DNA of 32,780 nucleotides from a virus (IMGVR_UViG_3300032050_000499:1-32780), one strand, 5' to 3'. Counted from the stretch's first letter, positions 5,697 through 13,939 are shown. Program-made: numbers and translations. The notes: a model not told the origin generated them from the letters alone.

Positions 5697-5765
5697 AGAA
5701 AGAAAATTTTACACTTCCTAATCTTTTCGGAAACTTTTTTTTACTTTTTCTTGTAACTCGCTGAA

Positions 5766-5798
5766 AACCAAAAAAGAAAGCCCCCCTTTCGGGAGGCC
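5766..5798 (-). terminator. rho-independent terminator of the late transcription unit
   Basis: On the minus strand a 7-bp GC-rich stem (GCCUCCC/GGGGGGC, one U-G) closes a GAAA tetraloop (5780-5797) and is followed by a U-rich run (CUUUCUUUUUUGG). It sits after the last late gene (DUF5675) and before the early promoter. Confidence 0.88.
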
Positions 5799-5807
5799 AA
5801 CACAAAA

Positions 5808-5837
5808 CACAATGAAATCATCCCTATTGGGATTGTG
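5808..5837. other. nested inverted repeat over the end of the DUF5675 gene
   Basis: CACAAT (5808-5813) pairs with ATTGTG (5832-5837), and inside it ATCCC (5820-5824) pairs with GGGAT (5829-5833) around a 4-nt loop. It lies just before the terminator in transcript order and includes the stop codon of the lysis-type gene. It may stabilise the mRNA 3' end; it may also be chance. Confidence 0.4.
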
Positions 5838-6279
5838 CCAAGTTACGAACTTCGAGGATACATTCGTGGTTATTTTGGATATATTCTTTCACCAAATCGG
5901 TAATCTCCTTCTCGCAACTGCCTGAAATCTTCTCATCACTTAACTTATTCTTGCCTACAATTATGCACCCCCACGAAGATAGGTGCGTATTACCTCCGTG
6001 TATACGAATTCCTTTGAACTCGATGCCTCCTGCTTTCAATTCATACTGGTTGGCTTCCGTGTAGACCATCACCATCTCCCTTTTAAACTTCTGCGACATA
6101 CTAACGCACATAAAGTACCTCCCTGCAGGGATAGCAGTATTGCCTCCGTCTTTAATTCCCCACGCTCTTACTACATCCTCTAATGTGTAACAAGAGTCAC
6201 CATTCGGATATTCGAGTTCTCCTATGGTGGTCAGTCCACGATAGGTCTTCCGTGTTAATTTGAATAGTGCGACACCCAT
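5824..6279 (-). CDS. DUF5675-like putative cell-wall/lysis protein
   Basis: The 151-aa protein has the features of DUF5675: IPAGRYFMCV, then GIRIHGGNTHLSSWGCIIVG with H94 and C105 as likely active-site residues. The H-x-GN...GC arrangement recalls L,D-transpeptidase-like folds. Next to a holin-like gene it is the best candidate for the lysis enzyme, because I see no lysozyme or amidase. It has no signal peptide, so a holin would be needed for export. It is the last gene before the terminator. Confidence 0.75.
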   Translation of the reverse strand: MGVALFKLTRKTYRGLTTIGELEYPNGDSCYTLEDVVRAWGIKDGGNTAIPAGRYFMCVSMSQKFKREMVMVYTEANQYELKAGGIEFKGIRIHGGNTHLSSWGCIIVGKNKLSDEKISGSCEKEITDLVKEYIQNNHECILEVRNLAQSQ

Positions 6280-6307
6280 ATGAATTCGATATATGTGTTA
6301 GATTGAT

Positions 6308-6814
6308 TCATCGTTTTAATTCTTTGAGTTTACTTCCAAGTGAAGAGCCGAAATAGTAACTGAAAATTGATAGCACAACTCCTTCAATAATGCCAAGCAA
6401 GTGAACGAAGATTTCCCGATTCTCTTCGCTGACTTCATCTTGCGTTATAAACCAAACGAGATAAGAAAATAGGATAAGTCCTATCGTTCCTACTATGTAT
6501 TGAAACCAATCTCGATGTCCTGCTTGAGCAAGGCTTACTTCCCGATTCCGTGCGCTTTCCCGATCACGGATTTCGAGTTGATACATCTCCGTCATCCATT
6601 GCATCTTGTTCGCTTCAAGTTCCTTTAGGAGTTCTGCCTTCTTTGTGTCTTCAATTTTGCCTTCTATGATTGCTCCACGCACTACTTCGATAGCACCACC
6701 GATGTCTCCAGTAGCCACTTCTGCTGCGACATTAACTATCGTTCCAAGATGGCTTCCAACTTTGGATATGAACTTGCCAAAGCCCGTTTCCTTAAATGGT
6801 TTTTTTTCCTTCAT
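6308..6814 (-). CDS. holin-like membrane protein (168 aa)
   Basis: The N-terminal part is amphipathic (AAEVATGDIGGAIEVVRGAI), the middle has a charged helix with RDRESARNREVSLAQAGHRD, and there are two membrane spans (WFQYIVGTIGLILFSYLVWF and LLGIIEGVVLSIFSYYFGSS). The charged RESARNRE segment before the spans is typical of the phage 'holin of 3TMs' type. Its place before the DUF5675 gene supports a lysis role. An alternative is a membrane protein of the tail or head. Confidence 0.7.
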   Translation of the reverse strand: MKEKKPFKETGFGKFISKVGSHLGTIVNVAAEVATGDIGGAIEVVRGAIIEGKIEDTKKAELLKELEANKMQWMTEMYQLEIRDRESARNREVSLAQAGHRDWFQYIVGTIGLILFSYLVWFITQDEVSEENREIFVHLLGIIEGVVLSIFSYYFGSSLGSKLKELKR

Positions 6815-6843
6815 AATTGATTACAAAATCCTTACAATTTCCT

Positions 6844-7083
6844 TCAATTATCCTTCAATACTCGTTTGATGTACTTGAGTAACTGCATTCCAATGGCATT
6901 GCGGATATGCTCGTTAAAGGCGAATTCACCAGTAATAGGGTTAGTCACCGCACTTACTCTTGCGATTGTTTCCATTAGTATTTCGGGATAGGTGTACTCT
7001 ATCTCAATATCTCCTGCCTGAAACAACTCTTCTATTTGTGACTTCGAAGAGTCCCCCTGCGAATTCGATAACTGCGTAGCCAT
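6844..7083 (-). CDS. hypothetical late protein (79 aa)
   Basis: I prefer the start at 7083 (MATQLSNSQGDSSKSQIEEL); an ATG at 7140 would extend a very long overlap with the phosphoesterase gene (stop 7004). Even so the overlap is 80 nt. The C-terminal half (AFNEHIRNAIGMQLLKYIKRVL) is helical. No family recognised. It may be a small virion or lysis-associated protein by location. Confidence 0.6.
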   Translation of the reverse strand: MATQLSNSQGDSSKSQIEELFQAGDIEIEYTYPEILMETIARVSAVTNPITGEFAFNEHIRNAIGMQLLKYIKRVLKDN

Positions 7084-7969
7084 TGTTGTATTTATTAAGT
7101 GGTCTATATTCCGGGTTAAGTCCTGATAAACATCCGACACTCCAACAGGTCACCACATTTCCTTGTATGTCAGGTTCGGAATGTTCGGAGGTTTGGTGAT
7201 GGTGACCGCAGATTGCATTGCGTTTGGCCTTCATATAAAGTCCTCTCGCAGGGTTGACTGGAGAGAATATCTGCTGACCGAATTCGTGTCCGTGAATAAT
7301 GTTTAATCCATCCTTATGTGCGTATCTTTTTTTGTCTATGATTTGCACCCCATATGTCGCACATTGCAGAAGAGTATCCAACTTGAATTCACTCACTCCA
7401 AGTAATTCAGGCGCACGAGTGTACATATAGTTTTCAAACCTCTCTTCGTGGTTTCCTAATTGGTAAATGATATCCGAATTGGGAGAGAGTTCACGGAGGA
7501 TTTGGAAGAACTTTTTGCCCATCTCAAGTTCCTGACTGAATGACCTTCTGCGTGGGTCTTTTTGAAACCTGCTCAACTGATAAAAGTCGAGCATATCACC
7601 TCCGATGTAAATGCAATCGGGTTGCCTTTCATTTATCTCATCAAGTGCGACATTCAGCGCAGGGATAGAATGGAATGGAAAGTGGATGTCGTAGAGAAGA
7701 ACTGCACTTCCGTAATCGGGAAGAGTGTACGGAAGATATTCATCCTCATCACTTTCGGGCAATCCGTATTTATTTTCAAAATAATTATTCGTATTAAGGC
7801 GATTCTTCTTTCCAGCAACACCACGATAGTATCTAATCATACTTCGTGCTTGCTCTTCATCCTTGAATACTTTCGGGTGCTTATCCCTTAACATTCGAGC
7901 CATCGTAAGTGATGGCATATTAGGATTGAGTTTAATTGCTTCGATAACGAGTTCACCGCCTATTGTCAT
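7004..7969 (-). CDS. calcineurin-like metallophosphoesterase
   Basis: The 321-aa protein carries the five metallophosphoesterase motifs in order: DIH (D94, H96), GGDMLD (123-128), GNHEE (172-176), HGHE (226-229) and GHHH (255-258). An N-terminal 60 residues look helical with a possible helix-turn-helix (LTMARMLRDKHPKVFKDEEQ). The family hydrolyses phosphodiesters in nucleotides or DNA using two metal ions; the substrate here is unknown. It lies among connector and lysis genes rather than with replication genes, which is odd and leaves room for a host-signal or anti-defence role. Confidence 0.9.
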   Translation of the reverse strand: MTIGGELVIEAIKLNPNMPSLTMARMLRDKHPKVFKDEEQARSMIRYYRGVAGKKNRLNTNNYFENKYGLPESDEDEYLPYTLPDYGSAVLLYDIHFPFHSIPALNVALDEINERQPDCIYIGGDMLDFYQLSRFQKDPRRRSFSQELEMGKKFFQILRELSPNSDIIYQLGNHEERFENYMYTRAPELLGVSEFKLDTLLQCATYGVQIIDKKRYAHKDGLNIIHGHEFGQQIFSPVNPARGLYMKAKRNAICGHHHQTSEHSEPDIQGNVVTCWSVGCLSGLNPEYRPLNKYNNGYAVIEFAGGLFEVTNRRVVSGRRY

Positions 7970-7971
7970 AA

Positions 7972-8154
7972 TTAATTAATTAAGTTTTTCACCCAAGCAC
8001 CGATGGCTAAAATAAATCCACCAAGTGCAGTCCACCATCTTGTTTCCAATCCACTCAATCGTTTGGAGTGGTTGTCAATTGTTTCTTTGTGGTGGTCTAT
8101 CTTGGTCTCTATCCTTGCCATTCCGCAGAGGATTTCGTTCAATTTGTCTTCCAT
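7972..8154 (-). CDS. XhlA-like small membrane protein (60 aa)
   Basis: A coiled-coil-like N-terminal half (IETKIDHHKETIDNHSKRLS) is followed by one membrane span (WWTALGGFILAIGAWV). This is the layout of XhlA/haemolysin-type proteins that accompany holins. It lies 2 nt before the phosphoesterase start and downstream of the head connector. It may be a second holin or holin partner. Confidence 0.7.
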   Translation of the reverse strand: MEDKLNEILCGMARIETKIDHHKETIDNHSKRLSGLETRWWTALGGFILAIGAWVKNLIN

Positions 8155-8199
8155 TAAGGTAGGCAGTCAATTTAAGTAAATTCTCTTCTCGCTTTTTAT

Positions 8200-8760
8200 T
8201 CATCTATCTAATACCCACTTTAATTTCTCATTAGTAACTCTACCTCTTTGGATTTCCATTCCGCTCTCGAAATATACTTGCTTTTCGGGACATATGTCAC
8301 CTGGATTCAGGTCGGTATATTCGGGAAATAAAGATGAGTTATTGCAGAGATAATCGACCATCCGTTCGGTATAAAATTGAGCATTCGTTCTTGCCCGGTC
8401 TATCTCACGATTCAAGTCACCTTTTGTGATGGGAGTTGTGTCTTCGGAGATTCTAACCACAAGTCCTCCGTTGTCAAGTCGCACATAGAGAGAAGGAATC
8501 ATCTCAACCATTGTCCACCACAATGTAACTTTGCGGATATGCGTATCCATTAGTGTGACATAGTTGCCTGCAAGTGTGTTATTGCTGATGTCGGTCTTGA
8601 TTTTGTTAAATAGGCTTGTGCCAAGAAACGATTGCACATATTTGTCTTGAGCAAGCATAATGTGGCTAACCATATATGCTTCTTCCACACTTCCATTTAA
8701 GTGGGAATAACGCTTCATAAAATCAGCGTTGATGAATAATACTTCAGGTGTTAGTGGCAT
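8200..8760 (-). CDS. DUF6712-like head-tail connector protein
   Basis: The 186-aa sequence (PLTPEVLFINADFMKRYSHL, then AYMVSHIMLAQDKYVQSFLG and VRKVTLWWTMVEMIPSLYVR) matches what I remember of the DUF6712 family of Bacteroidota phages, usually placed among head-completion genes. It follows the portal gene by 1 nt. A connector or adaptor role is inferred from family context and location. A Cys near the C-terminus (GDICPEKQVY) is conserved in my memory of the family, but this is not certain. Confidence 0.7.
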   Translation of the reverse strand: MPLTPEVLFINADFMKRYSHLNGSVEEAYMVSHIMLAQDKYVQSFLGTSLFNKIKTDISNNTLAGNYVTLMDTHIRKVTLWWTMVEMIPSLYVRLDNGGLVVRISEDTTPITKGDLNREIDRARTNAQFYTERMVDYLCNNSSLFPEYTDLNPGDICPEKQVYFESGMEIQRGRVTNEKLKWVLDR

Positions 8761-8761
8761 A

Positions 8762-10429
8762 TCAATTTAATTTACCTCGTGATGGTGTGTTAATCGGGGC
8801 GGTTGATGCTTGCGCCCAGTTCTTGCCTTCATCCTTCATAGGAACATCGGCTTTGATTGCTTGTGATTCGGGGATGCGAGTGTCATTGGCAAGTCCTTTG
8901 TTCGGGAGGAATTTTCCGTTTTCCCTCTTTCTAAAGTAAACTTGGCGCACCCAACGATGGTGACAATATACTCCCCCTTTCCATTCCCAAATTGAATACG
9001 AATTACTTCCCTTTGGGGAGAATTCCGTGTTCACTTGACCATCCATAGATTGAATGTCTTCGAATCGGTACACTACCCCTCCTTTGGAATTACTAACCAT
9101 ATTCCGACAAAACAAACGAGAATTATCCTTGAGGTTTTGTGAGTATCGGTATCTAATTTTGTAGAGTCCAGTATCATTGGAACTCTTGGCATCAGGGTCT
9201 GCGAATCGTTTAAAGAACTTTTGTTTTTCAAGATGAATTTTGTACTCGTTTTTCTCATCCTCCACTTCTTGTTCGCTGATTAATTCCCATTCATCACCAA
9301 TCTTCTCGCCGACACTTTCAAGATACTCCAAGAGTTGCGCTTCGAGTTCTTCGGTGAGTTCACTTGAAAGCATTAATGGCTCACTCGTTGCCTTTGCTGA
9401 TGTGTATATTCCGCTCTCTCTTAAAAGTGTGCTTATGGTCTCGTTAATCAGTAATTGATATGGCGCAATAACATTCCTTTGGAATAGTTCACTTGCCACT
9501 TTCAACTCTTCGGTGCTTCCCAGTTGCCCGGCTGTCTTCACCCCGAATAAAGCAGGGGAGGTAACACGATGACCAATCATTATTTTATTGGTGCTTTCAT
9601 CGGAGAGGTATTGGTACTGGTTATGTGCATCACTCAACGCAAATGGAGTAAAGTCAGGAGCAGTATCTCCCCCATCACTAAAGGTCATAAAGAACTTCCC
9701 TGCGTTGTACGGAGAGGTCATTTGGTTTTCAATGTCCCTTCTTATTTCGCTTCTCTTTTCCTTCGGAGGAATTCCGTTCTTAAAGTGGATAGCAAACGAG
9801 GGTGACATTCCATTGCGCAAATTTGCGTTGTGATATATTGCAATTTGCTTATCGCACTCAATCCAATTTATGCTACCTTGATAGTCGGGTTTCGGATAGT
9901 ACATCGAGCCGACTGCGAAAGGTTTGATGTACATTAACTGATGTGGATGCTCGACCTTGTGTTCAGGTGAGAAAGACTTGATTTCGGTATAGCCTGCTTT
10001 CCTCCAATTCTCCCAGTTAAGGCAATGGTAATAGAAAGGAACTTCGCCATCCACATTAGCGACTCCTGAACGGATTTGCTCGAAAGGAATGTGAGATACT
10101 TTTGCGATTTTAGTGCGGTCAATTGACCACATAATTTCCAAAGCAAAACCACCTTGTAATTTCAAATCTAAACAAGCCTTGCGAATCTCATCGTTCAATC
10201 CCCACTTCTCGACTTGTAATTTTGCTTCTCCTTCGCTGTCAATTCCCTTTCCGAAAATCATATACGCAATCGAGTCCACAAGTGCGTGATGAACTGCGGA
10301 TGAGTTGTAAAGGTCTATTAAGTATTGAGGATAAAGATTGTCATCCCCATACTGGACAAAGCCTTGTGTAGTTGCCTTTTCTTCGTAGTTTGGCTCGACA
10401 TATTTGGCGAACTGAATTGATTCTATCAT
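8762..10429 (-). CDS. portal protein with C-terminal MuF-like domain
   Basis: The 555-aa protein has a portal-type core: GFVQYGDDNLYPQYLIDLYN near the N-terminus, a central GHRVTSPALFGVKTAGQLGS, and helical stem and crown regions to about residue 370. Residues about 420-510 (CRNMVSNSKGGVVYRFEDI...WKGGVYCHHRWVRQVYFRK) look like an added MuF-type Cys/His domain. The portal forms the vertex for DNA entry; MuF-like domains are often injected or involved in head assembly. It overlaps the 134-aa gene by 4 nt. Its place at the far end of the virion block, away from terminase, is unusual. Confidence 0.82.
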   Translation of the reverse strand: MIESIQFAKYVEPNYEEKATTQGFVQYGDDNLYPQYLIDLYNSSAVHHALVDSIAYMIFGKGIDSEGEAKLQVEKWGLNDEIRKACLDLKLQGGFALEIMWSIDRTKIAKVSHIPFEQIRSGVANVDGEVPFYYHCLNWENWRKAGYTEIKSFSPEHKVEHPHQLMYIKPFAVGSMYYPKPDYQGSINWIECDKQIAIYHNANLRNGMSPSFAIHFKNGIPPKEKRSEIRRDIENQMTSPYNAGKFFMTFSDGGDTAPDFTPFALSDAHNQYQYLSDESTNKIMIGHRVTSPALFGVKTAGQLGSTEELKVASELFQRNVIAPYQLLINETISTLLRESGIYTSAKATSEPLMLSSELTEELEAQLLEYLESVGEKIGDEWELISEQEVEDEKNEYKIHLEKQKFFKRFADPDAKSSNDTGLYKIRYRYSQNLKDNSRLFCRNMVSNSKGGVVYRFEDIQSMDGQVNTEFSPKGSNSYSIWEWKGGVYCHHRWVRQVYFRKRENGKFLPNKGLANDTRIPESQAIKADVPMKDEGKNWAQASTAPINTPSRGKLN

Positions 10430-10830
10430 TGGTAGTAAATTATATTGTCAGGAATTGTGACTGCGTTCGGGTTGTAGAATGTTTCTTGAGTGATAACTTG
10501 CAGAGTTCCTCGCTCTATCTCACCCACTACGGATGCGTTTAAAGGGTCAAGATTCGAAGAACTATTTTGTCCCCATACATTATACCAAAACTGCCCGGTT
10601 TCCTCGATTAAAACATCCCCATTGGTTGGAGCATTCGTGTCCGTGTTGATAGCAATCTTTGTGTACCTATCATTGTCCGTTACCACATTAGCTACAAAGG
10701 CATATTCCACTCTGCTTGTCATATTCGTAAAGATAACAAGGTAGTGGGTATAAAGGGGTAAATCCTTCGCTTTTTCTCGCAGAGTTAAATAGACATCTTG
10801 CGATGGTGTATTTGGAAGCAGACTTATCAT
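10426..10830 (-). CDS. hypothetical virion-associated protein (134 aa)
   Basis: The protein (VYLTLREKAKDLPLYTHYLV, then YAFVANVVTDNDRYTKIAI) reads as a beta-rich small structural protein that I associate with Bacteroidota phage virion operons, but without a named family. It sits between the tail-tube gene and the portal, after a strong terminator-like hairpin, so it may be translated at lower levels than the tube and capsid genes. Confidence 0.65.
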   Translation of the reverse strand: MISLLPNTPSQDVYLTLREKAKDLPLYTHYLVIFTNMTSRVEYAFVANVVTDNDRYTKIAINTDTNAPTNGDVLIEETGQFWYNVWGQNSSSNLDPLNASVVGEIERGTLQVITQETFYNPNAVTIPDNIIYYQ

Positions 10831-10834
10831 AAAG

Positions 10835-10865
10835 CAAAAAAGGGGAGGGGAATTACTCCCTCCCC
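10835..10865 (-). terminator. GC-rich terminator-like hairpin after the tail-tube gene
   Basis: On the minus strand GGGGAGGG (10858-10865) pairs perfectly with CCCUCCCC (10842-10849), followed by six U (10836-10841). The start of the 134-aa gene follows 5 nt beyond the U-run. It is probably a partial terminator that lowers expression of portal and downstream genes relative to capsid and tube. Confidence 0.82.
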
Positions 10866-10885
10866 CAATTTAAAGGTTAAGAATC

Positions 10886-11428
10886 TTAATAAGCAGGGTC
10901 GATAGTAATCGTACCAGTCAATCCACTAACTGCGGTAGCATCCGTAAAGTTAATAGTGAATGGAGCAGGCGCAGCCTCTTCTGCGGTGAACACTATATTG
11001 TATCCGTTCAGGTCGCCAGGTGCAGTACCAGTTCCAAAGTTTCCACCAGTAACTTCGACTCCACGAGAGTATCCCATAATGTGGAAATTATCGTTATTGT
11101 CACGAACGATAACTTGCAAACGAGATTGAAGAACTGCGTAGAGTTCCTCGCTGACTAACGCTTCGAGTTTCGGAGTTTGGATAGTTAGAGTCTGCGTGAA
11201 GAAGATAGTTCCATTTTCAACGCTTGAGGTTATCTCTTGCTGAAACGAGCCACTATTCTTGGTTATTGCCCAACGGAAAAGAGTTGCAGTTCCGTCTATA
11301 TCACTTACTGCTCCGCCCGAAATCGAGTCATATATCATCGTGCCTTCTTTACACCAAAGCACCTCCTTAATTCCACCTATTGCATCTTTGCAGGGGAACG
11401 CTCTCCCTGCGGCTAAATCACACGCCAT
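10886..11428 (-). CDS. major tail tube protein
   Basis: The 180-aa protein starts MACDLAAGRAFPCKDAIGGIKEV, which matches my memory of a tail-tube family in Bacteroidota siphophages. FQQEITSSVENGTIFFTQTL and GDLNGYNIVFTAEE also fit the pattern. It is beta-rich and polymerises into the tail tube. The gene is flanked by two hairpins (11450-11473 upstream, 10835-10865 downstream), in keeping with high and separately tuned expression. It comes straight after the major capsid gene. Confidence 0.75.
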   Translation of the reverse strand: MACDLAAGRAFPCKDAIGGIKEVLWCKEGTMIYDSISGGAVSDIDGTATLFRWAITKNSGSFQQEITSSVENGTIFFTQTLTIQTPKLEALVSEELYAVLQSRLQVIVRDNNDNFHIMGYSRGVEVTGGNFGTGTAPGDLNGYNIVFTAEEAAPAPFTINFTDATAVSGLTGTITIDPAY

Positions 11429-11449
11429 AGTTGTTTTTTTTAAGACATT

Positions 11450-11473
11450 AGGAAGAGGATTGCTCCCCCTCCC
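11450..11473 (-). other. intergenic hairpin with GCAA tetraloop before the tail-tube gene
   Basis: On the transcript a 10-bp stem (with three G-U pairs) closes a GCAA loop. No U-run follows, so it is not a usual terminator. It may protect or process mRNA between the capsid and tail-tube genes. Confidence 0.55.
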
Positions 11474-11488
11474 TTTGTCGGTTTATAT

Positions 11489-12457
11489 TTAGGATGAACG
11501 GCGAACTACGCTCAAGTCATTGATATGAGCAACTTGAGTTCCGCCACAAAAACGCATTGCGATACGCACATTGTCGGATGCATCAGTTTGGGTCATATCC
11601 ACAACCACCGCTTGATTGTAATCGGATGTCAGGTCAGTTCCAAAGAACAAGTTGCCTACATAACTCATCAACAGGGTGTCGTTCGGGAAACCAGCAGGTG
11701 TTACAATCGGGAAACCAAGGAAAGTGGTTGGGCGATTCTCGCCTACGAAAGTCGGAGAGTAAGCACCTGATGTAACCAATAGACCTGCCATTGCTCTCTG
11801 AAGAAGGAACAATGAACGCTTCGACATCATAATAACTGAATTGCTATTATTTTGAATCGTAAAAGGAGCGTTGTTCACAAGAGTGTTCAGGTGAGTAAGG
11901 ATACCAGTAGTACCATTGGCATCAGGAGTGAAAGCACCTGCAACCAAAGTTTCAGCAGTCGGCGCGCCTGCAACGATGTGGGCAAGGATTCCAGTGAAAG
12001 CAGTTACTGCGTTACCACCAGTTGTAGCACCAGTTGTCTCGTTGTAATCTCCGTGCCACATATTGCGCTCGATAGACTCTGATACACGAGCAGCAAGATA
12101 CTGAAGGAGGAAGGTTTCGAAATTAGGAGGCAATTGGTCATTTATAAAACCTCTTCCAGTTTGGAGTGCTTCCCAATCGGAACGGAAATCAGCCTTACAA
12201 ATTTGCTCGTTTACCATAAGATTGGTAACGGACAAAATAACTTCATCGAGTTCGAGGTCAGTTTCGCCATCGGTAAAGTCGCAAGTTGCTGCTTGAATAG
12301 AGCCACCTGAAAGTGACTTCAGTACTGCTTGGTACTTTACATTCTCTTTGAGGGTGATGTAGCCATTGGCTATTGAGTCTGCGGCAAGAATCGCAGGGGC
12401 AATGTATGGCAGGGCTAATTCACCTGCATAACTGCTTGAATTAATTACTAATCCCAT
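11489..12457 (-). CDS. major capsid protein (HK97-like)
   Basis: The 322-aa protein follows the scaffold and protease genes. It shows the outline of an HK97-fold capsid: an N-terminal helical part, an LLQYLAARVSESIERNMWHG spine-like segment, SNSVIMMSKRSLFLLQRAM, FLGFPIVTPAGFPNDTLLMS (P-domain loop) and a C-terminal VRIAMRFCGGTQVAH strand. These are typical of Bacteroidota siphophage capsids. It is the best capsid candidate in the window by size and context. Confidence 0.85.
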   Translation of the reverse strand: MGLVINSSSYAGELALPYIAPAILAADSIANGYITLKENVKYQAVLKSLSGGSIQAATCDFTDGETDLELDEVILSVTNLMVNEQICKADFRSDWEALQTGRGFINDQLPPNFETFLLQYLAARVSESIERNMWHGDYNETTGATTGGNAVTAFTGILAHIVAGAPTAETLVAGAFTPDANGTTGILTHLNTLVNNAPFTIQNNSNSVIMMSKRSLFLLQRAMAGLLVTSGAYSPTFVGENRPTTFLGFPIVTPAGFPNDTLLMSYVGNLFFGTDLTSDYNQAVVVDMTQTDASDNVRIAMRFCGGTQVAHINDLSVVRRSS

Positions 12458-12459
12458 TA

Positions 12460-13026
12460 TTAATAGTTGTTATAGATTGCACGGATTCTTTGCTCCGTGG
12501 TCATTGATTTAATTTCTTCCCGATTAATTTTTTTTGCTACAACTGCTTTCGGGAGAGCAGGGGCGGCTTGTGCTGATTTAAGGTTAACTATTTCAGCATC
12601 TTTTTTCTTGAGTTCGCTCTTGAACTCCGTGCGTAGTTTTGCGACCGCACTTTCAATCATCGTGAGGACATCCTCCTTTGAAAGTGATTCGCTCTGCTGC
12701 ACTTCTTCAGCAGATTCAACTTCTTCGGTTGCGGCAGGCTCATTGATTGCTTCAACGATACCATCCACAACTACCACAATCTTTCCGTCTTCTAATTCGT
12801 ATTCGCCAGAAGGAACTGGAATCTTTTCGCTCTCGTCGTTGAGGATAAAGATGTTCACTCCAGGCTCCCACGAATCGGCATCGGAATAGATTTTCGTGCC
12901 ATCCTTCAAAGTTCCTTCAGCCATAAAAAGCACTTGCTCCGCTTGGGGTTCTGCGCTTAATTTAACCGAGTACTTTTGAAACAAGGCATTGATGCGCTCT
13001 TGTAAATTCATAGTAGTCATATTCAA
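12460..13026 (-). CDS. capsid scaffold-like protein
   Basis: The 188-aa protein has a beta-rich N-terminal domain (GTKIYSDADSWEPGVNIFIL, then PVPSGEYELEDGKIVVVVDG), an acidic linker and a C-terminal coiled coil (AVAKLRTEFKSELKKKDAEI). This, together with its place between protease and capsid, suggests the assembly scaffold. The C-terminal KINREEIKSMTTEQRIRAIY may bind the capsid protein. Two other ATGs lie within the first six codons; the start at 13026 is 7 nt after the protease stop. Confidence 0.75.
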   Translation of the reverse strand: MNMTTMNLQERINALFQKYSVKLSAEPQAEQVLFMAEGTLKDGTKIYSDADSWEPGVNIFILNDESEKIPVPSGEYELEDGKIVVVVDGIVEAINEPAATEEVESAEEVQQSESLSKEDVLTMIESAVAKLRTEFKSELKKKDAEIVNLKSAQAAPALPKAVVAKKINREEIKSMTTEQRIRAIYNNY

Positions 13027-13033
13027 TAGAACT

Positions 13034-13939
13034 TTAATCTTGGCTGCTTTGCAGAACTTCCTCTATCGCAGATAACATCTCAAGTTCTTTTAACTTGGAT
13101 TCGCTCCATCGTAGACCTGCAAGACCTCCCCATAAAAGATAAGAGATAGTGCCACAAGCCTCCGTATCTCCTTCATCGTAATACTCTTGCGCCCGGCTTA
13201 AGTAAGAGTACATCCTCTTAATCGTTTCTTCCGAAATGGCTTCGCCACTTGCGAGTTGTTGCGCTCTTACTTTGCCAACTTGAGTTGCACATTTATTGTT
13301 TACTTTCTCATTCAATTCGATGCCTTTCTTTGCGTTGTTTTTCACCGCTTCAGGATAGTCTGCGTAACTTTCCATCTCTATCTTTTTTCCGCTCTTGGTA
13401 CGCTTGTCGCTCTTCACGATGGCTTTTGCGAATTGTGCCTTGTCTGCAAAGTATCCTTCGATGGAGAAGCCTTTCACCTTCCCGGTCTTGACGTAATCGT
13501 TCCAAATCACATCGTTCAAAATCTTCATCGAGACCATCCAAGTGCCTTGCGGAAGATTCATTCCAAAGTTCTGCGACTTATCGTGTTCACCTTCGACTAT
13601 CCAACTTTCAACTACGCAACATCCATCTATCTTCTCATCGTGTTCAAATGTTGCTTCGTGTTGGTTTTGGCGCATTAGATAAAGTTCTGCCGCTTGCCTG
13701 ATGGTTGATTTAGACATATAGACATAGTACTCATCCTCGCCCTTCCTTCGGTAGATTGGTTTGTCGGGAACGAGTGCCGCACCTATAAGGATTCGCTTCT
13801 CTTCATCCATCGTTTTGAATTCAACTCTTTCTTCTTTGAGTGCAATCCAATTTTCCTCGATGGCAGGATTCTCAACTAACGAGATGGCATCCACTCCGTA
13901 GATGTCCTCATCTTCGATTACTAATTCTACTAATCTCAT
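13034..13939 (-). CDS. XkdF-like prohead serine protease
   Basis: The 301-aa protein matches XkdF-type head maturation proteases: IGAALVPDKPIYRRKG, then EYYVYMSKSTIRQAAELYL, ATFEHD (H100 likely catalytic), VESWIVEGEHDKS and KTGKVKGFSIEGYF (S159 likely nucleophile). A separate helical C-terminal domain (about 190-290, YPEAVKNNAKKGIELNE...YLLWGGLAGLRWSESKL) is of a kind I have seen fused to phage head proteases. It cleaves scaffold and capsid during maturation. It overlaps the tape-measure gene by 4 nt. Confidence 0.88.
   Translation of the reverse strand: MRLVELVIEDEDIYGVDAISLVENPAIEENWIALKEERVEFKTMDEEKRILIGAALVPDKPIYRRKGEDEYYVYMSKSTIRQAAELYLMRQNQHEATFEHDEKIDGCCVVESWIVEGEHDKSQNFGMNLPQGTWMVSMKILNDVIWNDYVKTGKVKGFSIEGYFADKAQFAKAIVKSDKRTKSGKKIEMESYADYPEAVKNNAKKGIELNEKVNNKCATQVGKVRAQQLASGEAISEETIKRMYSYLSRAQEYYDEGDTEACGTISYLLWGGLAGLRWSESKLKELEMLSAIEEVLQSSQD

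Noticed and set aside
5812-5922. Plus-strand short ORF with an AACACAAAACACAATG leader
   Set aside because: The leader resembles this genome's start contexts, but the frame is about 36 codons, lies antisense to the DUF5675 gene and no other plus-strand gene is supported.
8075-8203. 42-aa frame starting in an ATGA overlap after the connector gene
   Set aside because: It overlaps the 60-aa membrane protein by 80 nt, and its sequence beyond residue 20 looks like a shadow frame.
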